Source: SIG78 sp036677805 (GTDB taxonomy: Bacteria; Verrucomicrobiota; Lentisphaeria; Victivallales; Victivallaceae). Taken from it: a DNA stretch of 64,000 nt. Location: contig JAVBVS010000005.1 of the NCBI GenBank assembly GCA_036677805.1, positions 1 through 64,000 on the forward strand, read 5' to 3'. Below the pieces are notes generated by a model. That model ran no database searches, was not told the DNA's origin, and worked only from the letters and a program-made list of their open reading frames with translations. Made by a program: the position numbers and the translations under genes. Positions 1-8,119 of the stretch are shown one piece after another (position 1 is the stretch's first letter; the number at the start of each line of letters is the position of its first letter).

Positions 1-268
1 GCACCTGGTCGCCCGCGCCGATGCCGCAGCCCACCAGACACATGTGCAAGGCCGCGGTCCCCGAGTTGGTGAAGAGCGCGAAGTTGTTGCCGTTCCAGGC
101 GCAGAACTCCTTTTCGAACGCCAGATTCTGAGGGCCGCGCGCCTGACTTTTTCCATGCAGTGCTTCAAGCACCATTTCCTCATCGATGCTGTCGATGGGC
201 GGCCAATTTTTCACGGTTCCGGGGGCGATGGCGGGCGCGCCGCCGTAGATGGCGAGAACTTCGGACAT
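1..268 (-). CDS. DegT/DnrJ/EryC1/StrS-family aminotransferase, N-terminal part (cut by window edge)
   Basis: Only the first 89 codons are present; the gene runs off the left edge. The translation begins MSEVLAIYGGAPAI, continues through SQARGPQNLAFEKEF and reaches FTNSGTAALHMCLVGCGIGAGD. The opening GG.PA, the G...FE..FA and the TNSGTAAL block that forms part of the PLP phosphate pocket are typical of the DegT/StrS sugar aminotransferase fold. Members transaminate keto-sugars or act on related substrates, but the substrate cannot be read from this fragment. The start ATG (266-268) has AAAGGAGCC 5-6 nt upstream. It is divergent from the AraC-type gene at 452 and has its own promoter at 317-345. 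The family call is fairly safe; the role is unknown. Confidence 0.85.
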   Translation of the reverse strand, partial: MSEVLAIYGGAPAIAPGTVKNWPPIDSIDEEMVLEALHGKSQARGPQNLAFEKEFCAWNGNNFALFTNSGTAALHMCLVGCGIGAGDQV

Positions 269-316
269 TTTTTCAGAGGCTCCTTTGTTTTAGCGAGGAT
301 GATTGCTTCACCCAAT

Positions 317-345
317 ATTATATTGGAAAAACCCCGAAGAAACAA
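317..345 (-). promoter_or_regulatory. Promoter of the DegT-family gene
   Basis: On the minus strand, TTGTTT (340-345) and TATAAT (317-322) are separated by 17 bp, and the start codon is about 40 nt downstream of the expected start point. The -10 box sits inside a perfect odd palindrome, CCAATAT-T-ATATTGG (312-326), which could be an operator. Confidence 0.6.
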
Positions 346-398
346 TGGCGGAAAATATCAAATTTTTGAAAATAATATCAATTTTACCAAAAACCATC

Positions 399-426
399 TT
401 GAATCTCGAAAAAACAGAATTATCTT
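399..426 (+). promoter_or_regulatory. Promoter of the AraC-family gene at 452
   Basis: TTGAAT (399-404), a 16-bp spacer and TATCTT (421-426) lie 25 bp before the ATG. An AGGA motif 7 nt before the ATG is the likely ribosome binding site. Confidence 0.45.
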
Positions 427-451
427 TTTTTATTGAAAACAGGATGCTGAA

Positions 452-1279
452 ATGGAACACGATTGGAACGATTTCCCCGGAACCATACCGGAAATTACCG
501 GATTCCGGGTCCGTGATTTTGAGAATCTCTGGTCAGAACAGATTCATGTTGCGAATCCTCATGAACTGCTTTATGTCATTGACGGCAAGGTAACTTTAAT
601 TCCGGAAAATGGTCTGCGTTTTCCTGCGTTGGCGGGAGATTTTCTGCTGGTACCGGCATTGGTACCGCATCGGGATGTGTTCGAACCGCTCAAAGGATTG
701 CGCGTATTGATCATCAAATTTGCATGGGAAAAAGCAGAACAATACTTTACCCAAGTGACCAACCGCCGATTGTGCGATTTATCGTTTGCGACCCGTATCG
801 AAGTGCGTCGCCAACTTGAATATATGCGTGAAAATTGGGAAAACACACCTCTTGGATGCTATTCGGGTAATGTTCAATTATTATCCATTCTATTGTTTTT
901 CTATCGTGATCTGATCCGTAATCCGGCTCAAAATTCGGCAGTTTCCCGTCTCCCGATATTGGATGTGGTGCGGCAAGCGAAACAATATGTCGATCAAAAT
1001 TATGCCCTGCCGATTTCGTTGGATATGACCGCCAGACATCTGGGGATTTGCGGGCAGTATTTATCCAAACTTTTCAAACACGAGTATGGCGTGAATTTTT
1101 CCGAATACCTGACAGAAATCCGGCTCGAGGCAGCCGCCAAGCTTTTGCGCCACGGAAAGTTGCAGGTGGCGGAAGTGGCTTCGCGCTGTGGTTTTTCCAG
1201 CAGCAGCTACTTCATTCAGATTTTTCGTAACCATTTTGGCGTTACCCCCAGAAATTATCTTGCTAAAAAAACCGTCTAG
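452..1279 (+). CDS. AraC-family transcriptional regulator with N-terminal cupin
   Basis: This 275-residue protein has an N-terminal cupin-like sensor (about 20-110; HELLYVIDGKVTLIP, LAGDFLLVPALVPHRD) and a C-terminal AraC double helix-turn-helix (about 170-272). The second helix-turn-helix carries the signature EVASRCGFSSSSYFIQIFRNHFGVTPRNYL. Such proteins usually bind a sugar or similar ligand and activate an adjacent gene. The neighbour is the divergent DegT-type gene, so that is the likely target (inference). The gene is visibly richer in A+T than the rest of the window and uses many AT-ending codons, which suggests a different history. The ATG at 452 is preceded by AGGATGCTGAA. Confidence 0.88.
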   Translation: MEHDWNDFPGTIPEITGFRVRDFENLWSEQIHVANPHELLYVIDGKVTLIPENGLRFPALAGDFLLVPALVPHRDVFEPLKGLRVLIIKFAWEKAEQYFTQVTNRRLCDLSFATRIEVRRQLEYMRENWENTPLGCYSGNVQLLSILLFFYRDLIRNPAQNSAVSRLPILDVVRQAKQYVDQNYALPISLDMTARHLGICGQYLSKLFKHEYGVNFSEYLTEIRLEAAAKLLRHGKLQVAEVASRCGFSSSSYFIQIFRNHFGVTPRNYLAKKTV

Positions 1280-1489
1280 GTATTTATCCCAAAAACAGAT
1301 TCCGCATTCTGATATCATAACGTCAGGCACGGCAACGGCAGGAAGGCTGTACCAACAGCAAATTAAGAGAATTCGGCTGCTTATTGCTCTGGAAAAGCCA
1401 TATTTGTGTAAAATTCAAAGTCAAACCTTGAAATACCCCAACGACGTGTGCGGGTGCTTGAGCATTTGTTCAAGCCAAAACCGGTTTGA

Positions 1490-1759
1490 GTGACGCCAAC
1501 CGGTAGTTTTTCACTCTATTGTGAAGGCTTTTCTCCTGATGAAAACAGGGGGGCCTGGGAGGGCGATTTTTACCGGAAAATTCGGGAAAATCATCGCGGA
1601 TTGCGGGCGGTTTTTGATCCGATTTCGAGGAATGTGGCAGAATATCTTAATGCTGAAAATCGCGCTTTGCGGGAAGAATCAGGAGTGGCGAAACCGGCGG
1701 TGTTACGGTTTGCAGTGCTGTTGGAAATGCTCAGAAAAGTCCGCCATATAGAACGATGA
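1490..1759 (+). CDS. Doubtful small protein or gene remnant
   Basis: This 89-codon frame starts with GTG directly after an in-frame stop and has no clear ribosome binding site. The second half reads like real protein (ISRNVAEYLNAENRALREE, then KPAVLRFAVLLEMLRKV), with amphipathic helix character. I recognise no family. It lies alone in a gene-poor, lower-GC stretch and could be a decayed gene end, a small DNA-binding protein or chance. No gene is seen in the flanking 1280-1489. Confidence 0.25.
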   Translation: MTPTGSFSLYCEGFSPDENRGAWEGDFYRKIRENHRGLRAVFDPISRNVAEYLNAENRALREESGVAKPAVLRFAVLLEMLRKVRHIER

Positions 1760-1762
1760 TTT

Positions 1763-1884
1763 TCTTCAGTCGGACCCGGTCTTGCGAGGATGAAGTCCGG
1801 ATAAAGCCGGCCCGTCAGACAAGGTATTTTGTCCGGAGAGATCGCGAAAAATACCCATGGACGGCGGTATCATCCGACTGAAGA
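1763..1884. ncRNA. Candidate structured RNA (nested helices), strand unknown
   Basis: A perfect 12-bp inverted repeat, TCTTCAGTCGGA (1763-1774) and TCCGACTGAAGA (1873-1884), encloses CCGTC (1812-1816)/GACGG (1860-1864), which in turn encloses GGTATTTT (1823-1830)/AAAATACC (1848-1855). Three nested helices in 122 nt of non-coding DNA suggest a folded RNA. An adjacent two-part hairpin follows at 1890-1921 (GCGCTC/GAGCGC around CGGAT/ATCCG). It does not carry the conserved cores of RNase P RNA, tmRNA or SRP RNA as I know them. Confidence 0.35.
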
Positions 1885-1977
1885 GGCAAGCGCTCCGGAT
1901 CAAATCCGTGTTTTTGAGCGCCATTTCGCGATTGGCGGTCCGGTTTCGACTCAATAACCTTCCGTCAGGGCAAAAAG

Positions 1978-2017
1978 AAAGCCGCAAACGGTACCAAATG
2001 GCACCTTTTGCGGCTTT
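1978..2017 (-). terminator. Intrinsic terminator after tRNA-Ser
   Basis: AAAGCCGCAAA (1978-1988) pairs with TTTGCGGCTTT (2007-2017). An inner GGTACC/GGCACC helix with one mismatch closes an AAAT loop. T-rich DNA follows on both sides, and the hairpin lies 11 nt beyond the tRNA 3' end. Confidence 0.8.
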
Positions 2018-2025
2018 TTGAGCTT

Positions 2026-2118
<93 letters not shown>

Positions 2119-2202
2119 ACAACGCACGGCGTGCGATACGTTTGATACTATAGAGCCAATCCCGGATTTTGCAAGCTGCAAACCCGGGATTTTACCGGAA
2201 AA

Positions 2203-2712
2203 TCAACCGCGCTGGGCGATTTCACGCTGGAGTTCGGCGTCCATCGCCTCCACCTGCGCGGTCTGTTTGGCCCGGAAATCCTGAAGCTTGTTCTGCAGCT
2301 CCGCATCCGCAAGCGCCAGAATCGCCACCGCCAGCAATGCCGCATTTTTGGCCCCGGCCTTGCCCGCCGTCACCGTGCCCACCGGAATGCCCGGCGGCAT
2401 CTGGACCGTCGCCAGGAGCGCATCCAACCCGTTGAACGGTTCCGAAGCCACCGGAATGCCGAGCACCGGCAGCACCGTGTGCGCCGCCATCACCCCGGCC
2501 AGATGCGCGGCCATGCCCGCGGCGCAGATGATCACCTTGAGTCCCGCTTCCCGGGCCCCGGCGGCAAAGCGCATCGCCCGTTCCGGAGTCCGGTGGGCCG
2601 ACATCACATGGGCTTCATAGCCGATGCCGAAATCTTCCAGCACTTTGAACGCGCCTTCCAGCAGCGGCAGATCGCTCTTGCTGCCCATGACGATCGCAAC
2701 TTGCTTGTCCAT
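2203..2712 (-). CDS. purE: N5-carboxyaminoimidazole ribonucleotide mutase, PurE
   Basis: This 169-residue protein matches class I PurE in length and motifs. It has VAIVMGSKSDLPLL near the N-terminus, the phosphate-binding MSAHRTPER loop, IICAAGMAAHLAGV and VPVLGIP. PurE moves the carboxylate of N5-CAIR to carbon 4 in purine biosynthesis, in the cytosol. No purK is next to it, so the partner lies elsewhere or the enzyme uses CO2 directly. The start was set at the ATG of MDKQVAIVMG, which has GGAAGGAGC six nt upstream; a longer frame upstream lacks family similarity. It lies downstream of rpoZ on the same strand, 141 bp away. Confidence 0.95.
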   Translation of the reverse strand: MDKQVAIVMGSKSDLPLLEGAFKVLEDFGIGYEAHVMSAHRTPERAMRFAAGAREAGLKVIICAAGMAAHLAGVMAAHTVLPVLGIPVASEPFNGLDALLATVQMPPGIPVGTVTAGKAGAKNAALLAVAILALADAELQNKLQDFRAKQTAQVEAMDAELQREIAQRG

Positions 2713-2853
2713 CCATCGCTCCTTCCCGGCGGCTTCCGTCCGCCCATCCCCCCGCGAACGGCGCTCTATCGCCGCCACGAGAAATTATTCCACAAAAAAC
2801 CGGTGGAACCCGGGTTTGCGCCCGCTGCGTTCCACCGGAATCATCGCTCCGGA

Positions 2854-3102
2854 TCAGAGCCGGGGTTCTTCCGCGGTTCCGGTTTCCTCTTCGGCCGTTT
2901 CCGGATCGTCGACGCCGAATTCATAACCGATCAGGCCTTCGCCGATCTCCAGCAGCGCCACATCAAGATGATTTTCCGAATCGCACTTGACCATCGGCCG
3001 GGCGCCCAGCGCCAGCTGCCGCGCCCGTTTGGCCGCGACCACCGAGAGCACCTGAGGGTCGGGAATCACCTTTTTCGCCATTTCCAAATATGCGTTGTTC
3101 AT
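2854..3102 (-). CDS. rpoZ: RNA polymerase omega subunit
   Basis: This 82-residue protein resembles bacterial omega. It contains MNNAYLEMAKKVIPDPQ, then VLSVVAAKRARQLALGARP, then DVALLEIGEGLIGYEF. The AKRARQLALG segment corresponds to the conserved helix that clamps the beta-prime C-terminus during polymerase assembly. The acidic tail (about 70-82) is variable in the family. The start is the ATG with AAAGGAT 11 nt upstream. It stands alone or with purE downstream, rather than beside gmk as in many bacteria. Confidence 0.85.
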   Translation of the reverse strand: MNNAYLEMAKKVIPDPQVLSVVAAKRARQLALGARPMVKCDSENHLDVALLEIGEGLIGYEFGVDDPETAEEETGTAEEPRL

Positions 3103-3181
3103 TTTCTCACGCCATCCTTTCGTTCCCGGACGCAACTTCGCCGTCGCGGCTCACACCGCCGGAAGCCACCTCGTGTTTACT

Positions 3182-4084
3182 TCATGCAAAATAACTTTCG
3201 CAAAATTTCCGTTCGTCGGCATCCGCTTCCGCCAGCGCCAGAAACTCCGTACCCTTCTGATCGCCCCAGCTGTAGTTGATCGCCAATTTGCCGCGCCAGT
3301 CGCAGAAATCGATATCCGATACATTGATATTGCGCGCGGCCAGCATCCGGCGGCGTTCGGCCTCCGGAATGATCGCACCCGGATAAATCTTCCGGTCTTC
3401 CGCGTCATCGGGCCGCAGGATCGGGTTGCAAAGGCTCGGCGTCCAGCGGCGCAGATCGCGCGAACGGCTCACGTTGAGCACGAATTCGCTGTCGTAATTT
3501 CCGGTGATGTAAAACAAATAGCAATACTCTCCGAAGCTGCGCAGAATCGGGCCCCCGGTATAACCGGGACCGTAAAGCGCATCCGGCAGGTAGCGGAACT
3601 CGCGCAGATCGTCCGACTCGGCGAAAAACATCGCGAACAGCCCCGCCGGATGGTCGCACTCCATGCCCAAAACGAATTTTCCGGCGTCGGTCCGGCACAG
3701 CGTCGAATTGTGAATCCGCCATTCCGGCCCGCCGAAAATCGTCCGCGGCGCGCTCCAGCGCACCATATCTTCGGTCTCGATGATATAAAGATACGGGCGC
3801 ACGGTCTTGTGATCATCGACCGCCGTCACATAGAGCCGGTCGCCGTGGACAAACGCATTGCCCATATGGAGGCCGAAACCGAACGGCGGCGACATCCAGC
3901 CGTCTGCGACCCGAACCATGCGGCAATAGGAACGCCGTTCCGTATTGCCGTGGTAGGGATGCGAAAACCCTTCCCAGCGGATGCCCTCGAAGCGATACAG
4001 TTCGCCCCGGAATACCACCGGATTGGCTTCGACAATATCCCAGTCGATCGTTCCCAGACGTCGGATTGTCACCGGATTCGGCAC
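3182..4084 (-). CDS. Five-bladed beta-propeller glycosidase-like protein (GH43/GH32 clan type)
   Basis: This 300-residue protein without a signal peptide has the repeated beta-strand pattern of a five-bladed propeller: VVFRGELYRFEGI, LYIIETEDMVRWSAP, FFAESDDLREF, LNVSRSRDLRRWTPS. These blades, with 'sample of a phrase then D..RW', are typical of glycosidases and glycoside phosphorylases of the GH43/GH32/GH130 folds. The exact family and substrate are not certain. The product is likely cytoplasmic and would act on an imported oligosaccharide. It begins 20 bp after the acyl-CoA dehydrogenase stop, so it may be read through from that operon although the pathways differ. Confidence 0.65.
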   Translation of the reverse strand: MPNPVTIRRLGTIDWDIVEANPVVFRGELYRFEGIRWEGFSHPYHGNTERRSYCRMVRVADGWMSPPFGFGLHMGNAFVHGDRLYVTAVDDHKTVRPYLYIIETEDMVRWSAPRTIFGGPEWRIHNSTLCRTDAGKFVLGMECDHPAGLFAMFFAESDDLREFRYLPDALYGPGYTGGPILRSFGEYCYLFYITGNYDSEFVLNVSRSRDLRRWTPSLCNPILRPDDAEDRKIYPGAIIPEAERRRMLAARNINVSDIDFCDWRGKLAINYSWGDQKGTEFLALAEADADERKFCESYFA

Positions 4085-4103
4085 GAACGCTCCTTCCGAT
4101 CGA

Positions 4104-5822
4104 TCAATAATCGATCACGCAACGATGATGGTCGATCAGCGACAGGTCGCCGGACATCACCTTCATGTAACGTTTCATGAATTCCGCCTGCGAGTCGAGC
4201 ACATAGCGCTCGGCCAGACAGATGCGGTCTTCGCACTTCAATGCGTCGCGGAGCATCAGCAGGCCCACGAAAATGTAGGTTTCCATCTCGACCAGATCGC
4301 GCGCATGCAGATCGTGATAGGCCGCATCCTTGCGTTCGGCCACCGCCTTGACCGCGTCGAGCTGCTTTTCGTACAATCCCCTGACAATCTTCGCCAGCCG
4401 CGCCAGATCGCCCTGATAAGGCAGTGCGAAAAGTTCCTTGATCCGCACGTCGTTGTCGCGCTGAATCACCCCGCCGATGGCCGCCACAACCTGAAGCTGG
4501 GTGGTGCCTTCGTAGATGTTGGTGATCCGCGCATCGCGGTAGAAGCGTTCGACGTTGAAGTCCTTCATGAAGCCGGTGCCGCCGTGAATCTGGATCGCAT
4601 CGTAGGCCACCTGATTCGCGGTTTCGGTCGCCAGCGCCTTGCACATCGGAGTCAGCACCGCCGCCACTTTGTTGTAATACTTCTGGCGTTCGCGGATTTC
4701 CGGCGTCGGATTTCCGGTTTCTTCCGCCAGATGATTGTAGCCGCTGCGCAGATCCACCGCGCGGGTGGTTTCATAGAGCAGCGCCCGCGCCGCGGCCAAC
4801 CTGATTTTCATCGAGGTCAGCATGTCGTAGATCGCCGGGAACTGGTCGATGCTCTTCTTGAACTGTTCGCGTTCGGCGGCATACTTGCGCGCTTCGCGGT
4901 AAGCCGCTTCGGCAATCCCGACCGCCTGGGCGCTGATGGCGACGCGGGCGCCGTTCATCAGGCTCATCACATAGCGGATCAAGCCCATGCGGCGTTTGCC
5001 GCAGAGCTGGGCGGGCACGTCGTTGTATTGCAGTTCGCAGGTTGCGACGCCGTGGATGCCGAGCTTGTTTTCGATCCGGCGCACCACCAGTTTCGGGCCG
5101 GCCTCGCAGACGAACATCGAAAGCCCGCGGCCGTCGCCGGTGCCTTCTTCGGAACGTGCCAGCACCAGGTGTACCCTGGCGCAGCCGTTGGTGATGAAGC
5201 GCTTCATGCCGTTCAGATACCACTGACCGGTCTTTTCATCCTGCCAGGCGCGGAGCTTCACCGCCTGAAGGTCCGAGCCGTAATCGGGCTCGGTCAAGTC
5301 CATGGAGCCGTCGACTTCGCCGCGGGCGAAGCGGGGCAGGAATTCCTGCTTCTGCTCTTCCGAACCGAATTCGGCGATGGTTTCGGCGATGTCCTGCAAC
5401 CCGAAGAGGTTCTGGAGACTCGCGTCGGCGCGCGACACCATTTCGGTCATCATGGTGTAAATCGTAACCGGGAAATTGAGGCCGCCGAAGCGATGCGGCA
5501 GCATCACGCCGGAGACGTCGGCCTTGCGCAGGTCTTCGAGATTGGCCACCGTGAGCGGATGATAGGTCACCACGCCGTTTTCGAAATGGGGGCCGGCGGC
5601 GTCGACTTCGCGCGAACGCGGTTCGATGTTGTTGCCGCAGAGGTCGCCCACCACGCTCAGCACGCGACGGAAGTTGTCCAGCGCGTCATTGTAATCGACC
5701 GGCGCGGTTTCGAATTCCGCCGCCAGTTTGTAATCATTCTCGCGCAGCGCCACCGCTTCGCCCAGATCGAGGTTGTCGAGGGTGAATGCGAGGTCGCGAT
5801 TGTCAGTATAAAAATTCGCCAT
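4104..5822 (-). CDS. Acyl-CoA dehydrogenase, long FadE/DmdC-like form
   Basis: This 572-residue protein carries the acyl-CoA dehydrogenase fold. It has a helical N-terminal domain, a central beta domain (MDLTEPDYGSDLQAVK, WYLNGMKRFITNG, LGIHGVATCELQYNDVPA) and a helical FAD domain (IQIHGGTGFMKDFNVERFYRD). The catalytic base is the Glu in NIYEGTTQLQ, about residue 438. The C-terminus is about 130 residues longer than the classic 380-residue enzymes, as in FadE- or DmdC-like proteins. It oxidises an acyl-CoA to an enoyl-CoA and hands electrons to ETF. It follows etfB and etfA on the same strand (gap 26 bp), which fits a dehydrogenase-ETF unit. Substrate chain length is unknown. Confidence 0.9.
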   Translation of the reverse strand: MANFYTDNRDLAFTLDNLDLGEAVALRENDYKLAAEFETAPVDYNDALDNFRRVLSVVGDLCGNNIEPRSREVDAAGPHFENGVVTYHPLTVANLEDLRKADVSGVMLPHRFGGLNFPVTIYTMMTEMVSRADASLQNLFGLQDIAETIAEFGSEEQKQEFLPRFARGEVDGSMDLTEPDYGSDLQAVKLRAWQDEKTGQWYLNGMKRFITNGCARVHLVLARSEEGTGDGRGLSMFVCEAGPKLVVRRIENKLGIHGVATCELQYNDVPAQLCGKRRMGLIRYVMSLMNGARVAISAQAVGIAEAAYREARKYAAEREQFKKSIDQFPAIYDMLTSMKIRLAAARALLYETTRAVDLRSGYNHLAEETGNPTPEIRERQKYYNKVAAVLTPMCKALATETANQVAYDAIQIHGGTGFMKDFNVERFYRDARITNIYEGTTQLQVVAAIGGVIQRDNDVRIKELFALPYQGDLARLAKIVRGLYEKQLDAVKAVAERKDAAYHDLHARDLVEMETYIFVGLLMLRDALKCEDRICLAERYVLDSQAEFMKRYMKVMSGDLSLIDHHRCVIDY

Positions 5823-5848
5823 GATCGACTCTGTTCCTTATGCTGCCA

Positions 5849-6871
5849 TTACGCCTTGGCCTTGAAGGCTTTGATCATTTGCGGAATCACCGCGTTCAGG
5901 TCCCCGACGATCGCATAGTGCGCCACCGAAAAAATCGGCGCGCCCGGATCGCTGTTGATCGCAATGATCTTCTTGGACTCTTTCATCCCGGCGGCGTGCT
6001 GCACCGAACCGGAAATCCCGCAGGCGATGTACAGCCGCGGCCGCACCGTGACCCCGGTCTGTCCCACCTGATGATCGTGATCGATCCAGCCGGCGTCGAC
6101 CGCGGCGCGCGACGCGCCGACTTCGCCGCCGAGCGCTTCGGCCAGGTCCCGGATCAGCTTGAAGTTTTCCTTGCTGCCGACGCCGTAACCGCCGGCGACG
6201 ATAATCTGCGCGCCCTTGAGGTCGACCGCCTTGTCCTGACGCATGCGTTCCAGCACTTCGACCACGGTTTCGGCGTCGGAGAGCTTCGCTTCGACCCTGA
6301 CCAGCTTGCCTTTGCGGCCGGCATCGGGGGTACCGAGCTTCATCACGCCTTCGCGCACGGTGACCATCTGGGGATCGTCCCAGGTGTTCACGATGGTGGC
6401 GATGATGTTGCCGCCGAACGCCGGACGGATCTGCATCAACTTCTTGCTGTAAAACTTGCCGTTGACCTTGTCGTCGAAATCATCGATCTTGAGTTCGGTG
6501 CAGTCGGCGGTGAGACCGCCGAGTTTTTCCGACGCGACGCGGGGCGCGAGTTCGCGCCCCTTCATGGTCGCGCCGAACATCAGGATGTTGGGCTTGTGTT
6601 CCCGGACCAGATCCATGATGACCTTGGCGAACGGCAGCACCGTGAACGGCTCAAGACGCTTGTCCTCGGCCAGATAGACCGTGTCGCAGCCGTAGCTGTA
6701 CAAAGTCGGCACACAGTGCTCGAGCTTGTCGCCGAGCAGCACCGCTTCGGCCTTCACTCCGAGCTGATCGGCCAGATCGCGCGCCTTGGAAACCAATTCA
6801 AGGCTGACATCGGCGATTTTACCCGCTTCCTGTTCAATAAATACCCAAACGTTACCCATTTTTTCAGCCAT
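5849..6871 (-). CDS. etfA: Electron transfer flavoprotein alpha subunit
   Basis: This 340-residue protein is of usual EtfA length. The N-terminal alpha/beta domain (VWVFIEQEAGKIADVSLEL) is followed by the FAD-binding C-terminal domain with GGYGVGSKENFKLI, the ETFA signature LYIACGISGSVQHAAGM and IAINSDPGAPIFSVAHYAIVGD. It pairs with EtfB to carry electrons between the neighbouring acyl-CoA dehydrogenase and another redox partner. I chose the ATG of MAEKMGNVW; a longer frame overlaps the etfB end. It starts 7 bp after etfB stops. Confidence 0.95.
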   Translation of the reverse strand: MAEKMGNVWVFIEQEAGKIADVSLELVSKARDLADQLGVKAEAVLLGDKLEHCVPTLYSYGCDTVYLAEDKRLEPFTVLPFAKVIMDLVREHKPNILMFGATMKGRELAPRVASEKLGGLTADCTELKIDDFDDKVNGKFYSKKLMQIRPAFGGNIIATIVNTWDDPQMVTVREGVMKLGTPDAGRKGKLVRVEAKLSDAETVVEVLERMRQDKAVDLKGAQIIVAGGYGVGSKENFKLIRDLAEALGGEVGASRAAVDAGWIDHDHQVGQTGVTVRPRLYIACGISGSVQHAAGMKESKKIIAINSDPGAPIFSVAHYAIVGDLNAVIPQMIKAFKAKA

Positions 6872-6878
6872 GATTGAT

Positions 6879-7775
6879 TTATCCCAGAGTGTGATCACTG
6901 ATCAGTTCGTGAATCAGCGCGGCGATTCCCTCGGCATTCGGATCGACCTTCTTGGACTCTCCGGCGGTGAGCACCACGCTCGTGATATTCTTGACCTTGG
7001 TCGGCGAACCCGCCAGACCGATGCGGTTGACATCGGCGTCGACATCCTTGGCGCTCCACTCGTGAATCAGAAGCCCCTTGGCTGCAAGTTCGGCGCCCTT
7101 GGCCGAAATCAGGCTGGAATCGGTATAGTTGGCATCGGCGTGTTCGCGCGCGATTTCCGACCGGGTCCGGGCGCGTTTGTACTTCATGATGCGGCGGGCG
7201 GCCATCGGCCGCGGGCTGTTGGCGTCGACCACGGTCAAGAGGACGGGCATCGGGGCGGCGAGCACCTCATGGCCGCCTTCGATGGCGCGGCGGACGACAA
7301 CTTTGCCGTTGCCGAGACTTTTGACTTCTTCGGCATAGGCGATCTGGGGCAGATGGAGCTTTTCGGCCAGCTGGGGACCAACCTGGGCGGTGTCGCCGTC
7401 GATGGCCTGGCGGCCGCAGAGAATCAGATCGAATTGGCCGATCTTGCGGGCGCAGCAGCTCAAGGCGTAACTGGTGGCCAGCGTGTCGGCGCCGGCGAAA
7501 GCGCGGTCGGTCAGCAGCACCGCTTCATCGGCGCCGCGGTACAGCGACTGGCGCAGCACTTCAGCGGCTCCCGGAGGCCCCATGGTGCCGACGACGACCT
7601 TGACGCCGTAGCGGTCTTTGAGGTCGAGCGCCATTTCCAGCGCATTGAGGTCTTCCGGATTGAAGATCGCCGGGAGGGCGGCGCGGTTGACGGTGCCGTC
7701 AGCCTTCATCGCGTCTCCGGTGATGTTCTGGGTATCCGGAACCTGTTTGACGAACACAAGTACAGTGTAGCTCAC
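6879..7775 (-). CDS. etfB: Electron transfer flavoprotein beta subunit
   Basis: This 298-residue protein opens with MSYTVLVFVKQVPDT and contains NPEDLNALEMALDLKDRYG, LSCCARKIGQFDLILCGRQAIDGDTAQVGP and VVDANSPRPMAARRIMKYKRA, all diagnostic of EtfB. It binds AMP or a second FAD and completes the ETF dimer. It starts with GTG preceded by AAAGGGAG, 8 nt upstream. It is the first gene of the etfB-etfA-acyl-CoA dehydrogenase operon, driven by the promoter at 7876-7904. The C-terminal tail is longer than in mitochondrial-type EtfB. Whether this ETF bifurcates cannot be decided by eye. Confidence 0.95.
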   Translation of the reverse strand: MSYTVLVFVKQVPDTQNITGDAMKADGTVNRAALPAIFNPEDLNALEMALDLKDRYGVKVVVGTMGPPGAAEVLRQSLYRGADEAVLLTDRAFAGADTLATSYALSCCARKIGQFDLILCGRQAIDGDTAQVGPQLAEKLHLPQIAYAEEVKSLGNGKVVVRRAIEGGHEVLAAPMPVLLTVVDANSPRPMAARRIMKYKRARTRSEIAREHADANYTDSSLISAKGAELAAKGLLIHEWSAKDVDADVNRIGLAGSPTKVKNITSVVLTAGESKKVDPNAEGIAALIHELISDHTLG

Positions 7776-7841
7776 AGTTTCGACTCCCTTTCACAAATCG
7801 AGTTGTCTCTTATGACCCTTCGTTTCAATCATGTCAAAAAC

Positions 7842-7871
7842 AAAAAAACCTGCTTTGAAAAATCACAGGTT
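7842..7871 (-). promoter_or_regulatory. Leader hairpin with U-tract ahead of etfB (possible attenuator)
   Basis: On the minus strand AACCTG and CAGGTT (7866-7871 and 7847-7852) form a 6-bp stem with a 13-nt loop, followed by seven T residues (7842-7848). It lies at the very start of the predicted etf transcript, with no gene upstream on that strand to terminate. Confidence 0.35.
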
Positions 7872-7875
7872 TGAT

Positions 7876-7904
7876 AATATAGCATCTTTATCCCGAAAAA
7901 ACAA
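7876..7904 (-). promoter_or_regulatory. Promoter of the etfB-etfA-acyl-CoA dehydrogenase operon
   Basis: Minus-strand TTGTTT (7899-7904), 17-bp spacer, TATATT (7876-7881). The expected start point is near 7869, giving a leader of roughly 95 nt. Confidence 0.65.
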
Positions 7905-8119
7905 TCGGGGAAGGTTTTTTTTCGACGAAAAGCCCGTTTCAAAATATCAGAAGTATTTTTTTTCGGGCTTGAGATATCGCTTCCGTCCGATACGTTCCAA
8001 GGGCGGCTCCGCGCCGTGAAATCCCGGTGCAATACCCCAAATCCGGACCGCGTCCCGCCGCGACCGCGCTTCGCGGCCAAAAATCAACCGAAAAATTACC
8101 TGAAAGTTCCGGTTCCGGC
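7905..8119. other. Intergenic stretch with no recognised feature
   Basis: This is the remainder of the 420-bp divergent region between etfB and the gene at 8196. I see no convincing open frame or RNA motif here. Confidence 0.5.

Noticed and set aside
1763..1884. RNase P, SRP or 6S RNA as identity of the folded region
   Set aside because: The conserved cores of these RNAs are not present and the helix layout does not match.
1766..1987. A 73-codon minus-strand frame across the hairpin region
   Set aside because: It starts with TTG without a ribosome site and crosses both arms of the inverted repeat; no protein character.
3981..5918. A 645-codon open frame opposite the acyl-CoA dehydrogenase
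   Set aside because: The minus-strand protein has a full acyl-CoA dehydrogenase fold. The antisense product has no recognisable motif.
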